From assembly GCF_023023025.1 (NCBI RefSeq), contig NZ_CP095481.1, forward strand, positions 2,666,001 to 2,730,000: a stretch of 64,000 nucleotides of DNA. The letters are read 5' to 3'. The position numbers and the translations under genes are program-made. This DNA comes from Amycolatopsis sp. WQ 127309 (GTDB taxonomy: Bacteria; Actinomycetota; Actinomycetes; Mycobacteriales; Pseudonocardiaceae). The notes beneath the pieces were generated by a model. That model made no database searches and had not been told where the DNA came from. It was given only the letters and a program-made list of their open reading frames with translations. Of the stretch, positions 58,953 through 64,000 are shown in pieces. Each line of letters opens with the position of its first letter. Within the stretch, counting starts at the first letter, position 1.

Positions 58953-60011
58953 GTGGCTACGCGCGAAGGACCGGATGACGACCGGCGCAGACACCCCGGA
59001 CAGCGGCCCGTGCCCCAACGCCGCCAGCCCCCGACGCCGCCGCGCGGCCAGGCCCCGCAGGGGCCCCCGCCACGGCGTCCGCAGGGCCCGCCGCCCCGCC
59101 GCTACACCGGCCCCGTCCCGCCGCCGGGCTCGGCCGAGGAGACCGTCGTCTTCGCCCCGGTCGGCAAGGGCGGCACCGCGACCAAGGAGAAACCCGCCCC
59201 GGCCCCGCTGGGCAAGGGCGGCGTCGCCATCCGCACGGCCGGCGAAGTCCTCATCACGCTCGGCCTGGTCGTGCTGCTGTTCATGGTCTACGAGCTGTAC
59301 GTGACCGACCTGTTCTCGGCCGGCAAGCAGTCCGAGGCGAGCGACCAGCTCAACGGCGAGTGGGCGCACGACCGGACGCTGCACCCCGAGCTGGTCGACG
59401 GCAAGGCGTTCGCCCGGATCCACATCCCGACGTTCGGCGTCGACTACAACTTCACCATCCAGGAAGGCACCGACGACGCCTCGCTCGAAGTCGGTCCCGG
59501 CCACTACAAGGGCACGGCGCTGCCCGGCGAGCCCGGCAACTTCGCCGTCGCCGGCCACCGCGTCGGCAAGGGCGCCCCGTTCAACGATCTGGACAACCTC
59601 TCATCTTGTGACCAGATCGTGATCGAGACTTCGACCGACTTCTACATCTACAAGGTCCTCCCGTACGACGACGAGATGAAGGACTGGGCCGGCGGCAAGG
59701 GCGCCGACCCGCGGTGCAAAGGCGTCTCGACGCTGCGCGACACGAACGCCGAAGAGGGCGGTGCGTACAGCGAGACCTTCGGCCGCAAGGTCGTGCTGCC
59801 CAGCCAGGGCACCGCGGTGAACCCGGTCCCGTACAAGGACGCCGAGACGCTGCCGAAGGCCCAGCAGGCCGCGCTGCTCACGCTCACGACGTGCCACCCG
59901 CAGTTCTCCGCCCAGCAGCGGCTCATCATCACCTCGGTGCTCACCCAGCAGGTGCCGAAGAACCAGGTCAAGGACTACGGCGACCTGCTCTCGAAGATCG
60001 GGGAGGCCTGA
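58953..60011 (+). CDS. class E sortase
   Basis: A 352-residue transpeptidase attaching LAxTG-type surface proteins to the wall. The first ~75 residues are Pro/Arg-rich and cytoplasmic; TM at about 89-112 (GEVLITLGLVVLLFMVYELY). Catalytic His in FAVAGHRVGKG, Cys in LLTLTTCHPQF, Arg in QQRLIIT. The GTG at 58953 has AGAGGAG 5 nt upstream. The TGATG junction couples it to the small membrane-protein gene downstream. Confidence 0.93.
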   Translation: MATREGPDDDRRRHPGQRPVPQRRQPPTPPRGQAPQGPPPRRPQGPPPRRYTGPVPPPGSAEETVVFAPVGKGGTATKEKPAPAPLGKGGVAIRTAGEVLITLGLVVLLFMVYELYVTDLFSAGKQSEASDQLNGEWAHDRTLHPELVDGKAFARIHIPTFGVDYNFTIQEGTDDASLEVGPGHYKGTALPGEPGNFAVAGHRVGKGAPFNDLDNLSSCDQIVIETSTDFYIYKVLPYDDEMKDWAGGKGADPRCKGVSTLRDTNAEEGGAYSETFGRKVVLPSQGTAVNPVPYKDAETLPKAQQAALLTLTTCHPQFSAQQRLIITSVLTQQVPKNQVKDYGDLLSKIGEA

Positions 60012-60166
60012 TGTACGGCTGGCTCTGGCGGAAGCTGCCGGGCCCGTTCGCGGCGAAGCTGACGGTGTCCGTCGTCCTCGCGCTCGGTGTGGTCGCCCTG
60101 CTGATGTTCATCGTGTTCCCGTGGCTCGAGCCGCGGCTGTGGTTCAACGAGGTCGCGGTCAACTGA
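60011..60166 (+). CDS. 51-residue membrane protein coupled to the sortase
   Basis: A small protein, YGWLWRKLPGPFAAKLTVSV then VLALGVVALLMFIVFPWLEP, ending in RLWFNEVAVN, with one TM helix. Its ATG overlaps the sortase stop by one base. Similar small proteins follow sortase E genes near pknB in related genera, as I recall. Function unknown. Confidence 0.8.
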   Translation: MYGWLWRKLPGPFAAKLTVSVVLALGVVALLMFIVFPWLEPRLWFNEVAVN

Positions 60167-61158
60167 GGTTCGGGATCTTCCTGGTCAGCGGCCGGTTCCC
60201 GGGCCAGGCGGACGGCGACGTGCTGCGCCGCTCGGTCCGGGCCGCCGAGGCGGCGGAGCGGGCCGGGTTCGACGACGTCTGGTTCGCCGAGCACCACTTC
60301 ACGCCCTACGGCGTGTGCCCGTCGGCGATCACGCTGGCCGCGCACGTGCTCGGGCGGACGTCGCGGATCGGCGTCGGCACCGCGGTGAGCGTGCTGTCGA
60401 CGACGCACCCGGTGGCGCTCGCGGAGCAGTGGTCGATGCTCGACGCCGTCTCCGGCGGCCGGCTGCGGCTCGGCGTCGGGCGCGGCGGCCCGTGGCAGGA
60501 CCTCGAGGTGTTCGGCACCGGGCTGGACCGCTACGAGACCGGTTTCGAAGAGAGCCTCGACGTCTTCCTGCGCGCCGCGACCGGCCGGGTGGGCGCGGCC
60601 GGGCGGCACTTCGGCTTCCGGGAGGTCCCGGTGGTGCCCGCGCCGGAACGGCGGCCGGACGTCGTCGTGGCGGTCGGCGGGCCGGCGTCGGACGCGGTGC
60701 GCGTGGCCGCTCGGCGCGGGTTGCCGATGCTGCTCGGCCTGCACGCGGGCGACGCGGAGAAGGCGGCGACCGTCGCGGCCTACGGAGCCGAGGCCAAGCA
60801 CGTCTCGACCGTGCTCTGCCAGGTGGGCGCCGACGCCGTCGACGTCGTCCGCGCGGCGCTGCCCGGCTGGCTGGCGGACGGGCTCGGCGCGCACGTCACG
60901 GTCGACGGGCGGCCCGGCCCCGCGCGGGACCCGGGGGAGTACACCGAACGGCTCTGCGCGATCCACCCCGTCGGCGACGCCGGGCACTGCGTGCGGACGC
61001 TGGAAACGAGCCTCCGGCGCACCGGCGTCGCCCACGTGCTGATGCTCGTGGAGGCGTCCGGTACGCCGGAGGGGACTTGCGCGAACATCGCGCGGATCGG
61101 CACCGAGGTGCTGCCCGCGCTGCGGGCTAGCAGTCCCGCAGCTCCGGGCTCTGGTTGA
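60163..61158 (+). CDS. LLM class flavin-dependent oxidoreductase
   Basis: A ~331-residue luciferase-like monooxygenase fold using F420 or FMN: GIFLVSGRFPGQADG, VRAAEAAERAGFDDVWFAEH, RIGVGTAVSVLSTTHPVALA, LDAVSGGRLRLGVGRGG. The natural start appears to be a CTG at 60163 (LRFGIFLV), whose CTGA overlaps the stop of the 51-residue gene. In-frame GTG codons at 60121 and 60139 would add 14 or 8 residues and overlap that gene more. Substrate unknown. The 3' end overlaps the convergent gene by 32 bp. Confidence 0.87.
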   Translation: MRFGIFLVSGRFPGQADGDVLRRSVRAAEAAERAGFDDVWFAEHHFTPYGVCPSAITLAAHVLGRTSRIGVGTAVSVLSTTHPVALAEQWSMLDAVSGGRLRLGVGRGGPWQDLEVFGTGLDRYETGFEESLDVFLRAATGRVGAAGRHFGFREVPVVPAPERRPDVVVAVGGPASDAVRVAARRGLPMLLGLHAGDAEKAATVAAYGAEAKHVSTVLCQVGADAVDVVRAALPGWLADGLGAHVTVDGRPGPARDPGEYTERLCAIHPVGDAGHCVRTLETSLRRTGVAHVLMLVEASGTPEGTCANIARIGTEVLPALRASSPAAPGSG

Positions 61159-61519
61159 GCAGCTGCCCGCGCGGCGAGACGAACGCGCGGTAGCGGTCTC
61201 CGTCGAGCTCGGAATTCTTGAACACGGCGATCCGGTGGCAGTTCTGGAACGCCAGCTTGACGCCGAAGTGCCGCTCCAGGCCGCCGCGGATCGCGTCCGA
61301 CGCCAGCGCCCGCAGCAGCTGGCCGCGGGCGGCCTCGCTCGGCGGCGGCGTCTCGTTGTCGGCGAAGCCGTCCGCGGCGCCCTCGGCGTCGGCGATGACG
61401 CCGGTGATGACTTCCCAGGCGTAGGGCAGGGATTCCTTGACGCAGGTGACGAACTCGGCGTCGGAGACCTCCCCGCGCTCGGCCTTCTCCAGCAGCGCGG
61501 GTGACACGTCCAGGGACAT
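61127..61519 (-). CDS. SCO5389-like small conserved protein
   Basis: A 130-residue soluble protein (LLEKAERGEVSDAEFVTCVK, ESLPYAWEVITGVIADAEG, LLRALASDAIRGGLERHFGV, QNCHRIAVFKNSELDG) resembling a Streptomyces family known only as SCO5389. ATG with GGAGG 5 nt upstream. Its last 32 bases overlap the end of the LLM gene on the other strand. Function unknown. Confidence 0.78.
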   Translation of the reverse strand: MSLDVSPALLEKAERGEVSDAEFVTCVKESLPYAWEVITGVIADAEGAADGFADNETPPPSEAARGQLLRALASDAIRGGLERHFGVKLAFQNCHRIAVFKNSELDGDRYRAFVSPRGQLLNQSPELRDC

Positions 61520-61619
61520 CGAACCTCCAGTTTGAGCAGGGCCACCCTCTTGGCTACCGGCCGGGTGGCCCGGCCACAAGAGAAAACGATGATCATCACC
61601 ATTATGGCGGAAGGGCCGG

Positions 61620-62354
61620 TCACTCCCAGCGGAAGAGCCGTGCGGCCGATGCCGTACCGATTACGGCGAATGCCGCGAGCACCACCAGCTGCAGCGGCTG
61701 GACGCCGGGGCCGACCCAGGCGTCCTGCAGCGGCTGCGCGCCCGGCGGGAGGTAGTCGCCGATCCGGCGCAGCACCTCGGGCAGCAGCGGCCGCGGCAGG
61801 TAGACGCCGCCGAAGAACATGATCGGCAGGAACGCGATCGCCGCGATGCCGCCGGCGCTCTTCGCCGTCCGGGCGACCGCCGCGGCGAGCAGGCCGAGCG
61901 CGAACACCGAGACGATGCCGAGGAGCAGGGTCACCGCGAACGCCGGCGGGTGCTTCGGCAGCGGGACGTCGAACACGGCGGCGGCGAGACCCAGGGTCAG
62001 CGCGATGCCGGCCAGCGCGACCACGACGTGGACGAGCAGTTGCGCGCCGAGCAGGTACGCCGGGTGCACCGGCGTCGTGGCCAGGCGTCTCAGCACGCCC
62101 TGTTCGCGGTAGGTCGCGACGGCGGCGGGGATGGACTGCAGCGCGAGGATGCCGATGCTGATGACGATCAGCGACGGCACCCACAGGTCGATGAACCGGT
62201 ACCCGCCGGTGATCTCGCTCGGCTCGGTCATGCCCGGGATGAGGCCGACGGCGAGCAGGACACCCGTCGGCAGCAGCAACCCGGTCACGGCCCACATCGG
62301 CGTGCGCAGGAACAGTTTCGCTTCGGTGGCGGTGATCTTCGCGAAGGTCTTCAC
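61620..62354 (-). CDS. ABC-2 type transporter permease
   Basis: A 244-residue permease with six TM helices of the ABC-2 family (AKLFLRTPMWAVTGLLLPTG, VPSLIVISIGILALQSI, LLGAQLLVHVVVALAGIALT, LLLGIVSVFALGLLAA, IAAIAFLPIMFFGGVYLP, LVVLAAFAVIGTASA). GTG start overlaps the ATPase stop (62351-62354). Such pairs often export antibiotics or lipids; the substrate is unknown. Confidence 0.9.
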   Translation of the reverse strand: MKTFAKITATEAKLFLRTPMWAVTGLLLPTGVLLAVGLIPGMTEPSEITGGYRFIDLWVPSLIVISIGILALQSIPAAVATYREQGVLRRLATTPVHPAYLLGAQLLVHVVVALAGIALTLGLAAAVFDVPLPKHPPAFAVTLLLGIVSVFALGLLAAAVARTAKSAGGIAAIAFLPIMFFGGVYLPRPLLPEVLRRIGDYLPPGAQPLQDAWVGPGVQPLQLVVLAAFAVIGTASAARLFRWE

Positions 62355-63064
62355 CGGGCACTCCTCGTGAGCGAGACGAACGCGTCGTCCAAAGTGGATT
62401 CTCCGGCGGCGGCGCGGAGTTCGGCGGGGGTGCCGGTGGCGACCACGCGCCCGGCGTCGAAGATCGCGACGCGGTCGCAGAGGCGCTCGGCCTCGTCCAT
62501 GAAGTGCGTGACGAGCAGGACCGTGACCCCGGCGTCGCGGATGGCTTCGACGAGCTTCCAGGTGTCGCGGCGGGCGTGCGGGTCGAGGCCGGTGGTCAGC
62601 TCGTCGAGGATCGCCAGCTCCGGGTTCCCGACCAGCGCGAGCGCGATCGAGACGCGCTGCTTCTGGCCGCCGGAGAGCTTGCCGAAGTAGCTGCGGGCGT
62701 GCTCCCGCAGGTCGAGCCGGTCGAGCAGGACGTCGACGTCGGCCGGCTCGGCGTAGAAGGAGGCGAACAGCTCCAGCGCCTCGCGCACCCGCAGCTTCGC
62801 GGGCAGCCGGCTCTCCTGGAGCTGGACGCCGACGCGGCGGGTCAGCGCCGCCCGGTCGGTCGCGGGGTTCAGGCCGAGCACCGACAGCGTGCCGGCGTCG
62901 GCCTGGCGCAGGCCCTGGAGGCATTCGACCGTGGTGGTCTTCCCGGCGCCGTTCGTGCCGAGGATGCCGAAGACCTCGCCGCGGTCGACGGCGAACGAAA
63001 CGCCGTCGACCGCGACCCGGTCGCCGTAGCGCTTGTGGAGGTCGGTGACTTCGATGAGGGGCAT
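62351..63064 (-). CDS. ABC transporter ATP-binding protein
   Basis: A 237-residue nucleotide-binding domain of the DrrA/CcmA type. Walker A LGTNGAGKTTTVE, Q-loop GVQLQESRLPA, signature LSGGQKQRVSIALAL, Walker B LAILDELTTGLDP (Asp, then Glu) and H-loop LLVTHFMDEAERL. Coupled to the permease gene downstream. Confidence 0.93.
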   Translation of the reverse strand: MPLIEVTDLHKRYGDRVAVDGVSFAVDRGEVFGILGTNGAGKTTTVECLQGLRQADAGTLSVLGLNPATDRAALTRRVGVQLQESRLPAKLRVREALELFASFYAEPADVDVLLDRLDLREHARSYFGKLSGGQKQRVSIALALVGNPELAILDELTTGLDPHARRDTWKLVEAIRDAGVTVLLVTHFMDEAERLCDRVAIFDAGRVVATGTPAELRAAAGESTLDDAFVSLTRSAR

Positions 63065-63138
63065 GGCGCAAACGCTACGAACTCGGGAGCGTCCGGAGAA
63101 TCCTGCTGAATCCCCAGCTCAAGTAGGGTTTTGCTGAC

Positions 63139-63166
63139 GCCGGGGTGGGGCTGGGCCCACCCCGGC
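63139..63166. repeat. GC-rich inverted repeat
   Basis: GCCGGGGTGGG (63139-63149) pairs with CCCACCCCGGC (63156-63166), in the divergent region between the ABC genes and the last gene. It may be a regulatory hairpin or operator. Confidence 0.4.
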
Positions 63167-63232
63167 CGGGGAGCTGCGGGCAGTGCGCGGGTGCGTGTCG
63201 ATCGGCGAGGATCACGGGACAGGAGGTGGGAG

Positions 63233-64000
63233 ATGGCCTACGTGCGTGCGGTCGGCCGGGCGTTCGCGCTCGCGGCGTTTGCGTTGCTGAGCTGGTTCGA
63301 CGTCCTGATCGAGCTGGTCGCCTTCGCGTTGCTGTGCCTCGGCTTGGTCTTCTTCCTGGGCCCCGCGATCGAGTGGGCCCGGCACCGCTCGGCGACGATC
63401 CGGACGCTGTCCGCGCGCTGGTGCGGCGTCGAGGTCGAGCCGCCGTACCGACCCGAGCCGCCGGCACCGGAACGGGAACGCGACGGCTGGTACCGCGACG
63501 GCAACACGCTCTACAAGCGCGCGTTCTGGATCAGCTGGAGCCGCCGGCTCACGTGGGTGATGGAGGACCCGGCGGCGCAGCGCGAGTTCAGCTGGCAGCT
63601 GGTGAACCCGCCGGCCACGCTGTTGCTGCCGGTGTTCGCGCTGCTCGGCGGGCCGGTGGTGCTGCGCGGTTACGGCCGCTGGACGCGCTGGTGGCTCGGC
63701 CGCCGTCCCGGTGCGGCGTCGAAGATCGGCGCCCTGCGGTGGATGCACCGGCGGCTGGATTCGCTCGGCCACCAGCTGGGGATCTTCGCGCTTTCGCTGG
63801 TGCTCACGGCGTTCGCGGTGTGGCCGGTGGCCCTGCTGCTCGTGGCCCCGCCGATGGCGGCACCGGTGGTGCGGTGGAGCCGGGACATCGCGAACACCCT
63901 GCGCCGCGAAGTCGGCAACTGGACGGGCGTGCGGATCCTGTCCCCGTACCTGCCGCCGCCGCCCTTGCCGACACCCCGGCCCGACGGGCTTTTCCAGGTG
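63233..64000 (+). CDS. probable membrane sensor protein (histidine kinase N-terminus), 3' end outside the window
   Basis: Open from the ATG at 63233 (AGGAGGTGGGAG upstream) to the window end, at least 256 residues. It has a TM pair near the N-terminus (LAAFALLSWFDVLIELVAFA, LLCLGLVFFLGPAI), a hydrophilic stretch with VEPPYRPEPPAPERERDGWY, and two more hydrophobic segments (PATLLLPVFALLGGPVVL; IFALSLVLTAFAVWPVALLL). This resembles the sensor part of actinobacterial kinases, but no H-box or ATPase domain is inside the window, so the kinase call is inference. Confidence 0.6.
   Translation, partial: MAYVRAVGRAFALAAFALLSWFDVLIELVAFALLCLGLVFFLGPAIEWARHRSATIRTLSARWCGVEVEPPYRPEPPAPERERDGWYRDGNTLYKRAFWISWSRRLTWVMEDPAAQREFSWQLVNPPATLLLPVFALLGGPVVLRGYGRWTRWWLGRRPGAASKIGALRWMHRRLDSLGHQLGIFALSLVLTAFAVWPVALLLVAPPMAAPVVRWSRDIANTLRREVGNWTGVRILSPYLPPPPLPTPRPDGLFQV

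Overview
The window is a high-GC actinobacterial chromosome segment spanning the replication origin. Gene order closely follows the Mycobacterium origin block (cca, NUDIX, Rv3909-like, murJ, sigM, trxB, trxA, cwlM, parB, parA, rsmG, jag, yidC, yidD, rnpA, rpmH, dnaA, dnaN, recF, dciA, gyrB, gyrA, Rv0007-like, tRNA-Ile, tRNA-Ala, ppiA, crgA). A gnd gene between dnaN and recF, as in Streptomyces, a class E sortase and the DLW-39 gene point to a Pseudonocardiales member, probably Amycolatopsis-like. This placement comes from memory of gene order; no search was run.

Layout. 1-5.4 kb: ADP-ribosylglycohydrolase, a TNT-like NAD-glycohydrolase-fold protein, a methyltransferase and an orphan histidine kinase. 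5.5-18.5 kb: tRNA maturation (cca), NUDIX, an exported DUF6049-type protein, the lipid II flippase MurJ with a very long Pro/Arg/Asp-rich N-terminus, a membrane pseudokinase, SigM with its anti-sigma factor, thioredoxin reductase and thioredoxin behind a SigR/SigH-type promoter, and cytoplasmic CwlM. 18.7-24.7 kb: GNAT, aminotransferase, a D-Ala-D-Ala-ligase-like protein, parB, parA and rsmG with four parS-like palindromes. 24.9-27.9 kb: an unusual 3-kb stretch with no convincing gene, holding three simple-repeat arrays, one of them exactly fifty phased 5-bp units.

27.9-43.2 kb: jag-yidC-yidD-rnpA-rpmH diverge from dnaA; oriC lies between dnaA and dnaN; then dnaN-gnd-recF-dciA-gyrB-gyrA-DUF3566 and tRNA-Ile. 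43.4-47.7 kb: remnant of an integrative element next to tRNA-Ile (pentapeptide-repeat membrane protein, tyrosine integrase, excisionase, truncated DUF3631 gene), followed by a MmyB-like regulator and an SDR. 49.6-64 kb: a fifth parS-like site, DLW-39 protein, tRNA-Ala, secreted hydrolases, pdxH, DoxX, lipoprotein, a Lys/Ala-rich tail-anchored protein, ppiA, rhomboid, PH-like protein, crgA, sortase E, an LLM oxidoreductase, an ABC exporter and the start of a probable sensor kinase.

The core genes couple replication initiation (DnaA, DnaN, DciA, gyrase), origin segregation (ParAB-parS), membrane insertion (YidC/Jag/YidD), wall synthesis control (MurJ, pseudokinase, CwlM, CrgA) and thiol stress (SigM, Trx). 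DnaA-box clusters occur in oriC and the dnaA leader, and also downstream of cwlM, beside parS, inside dciA and at the start of the PH-like gene.
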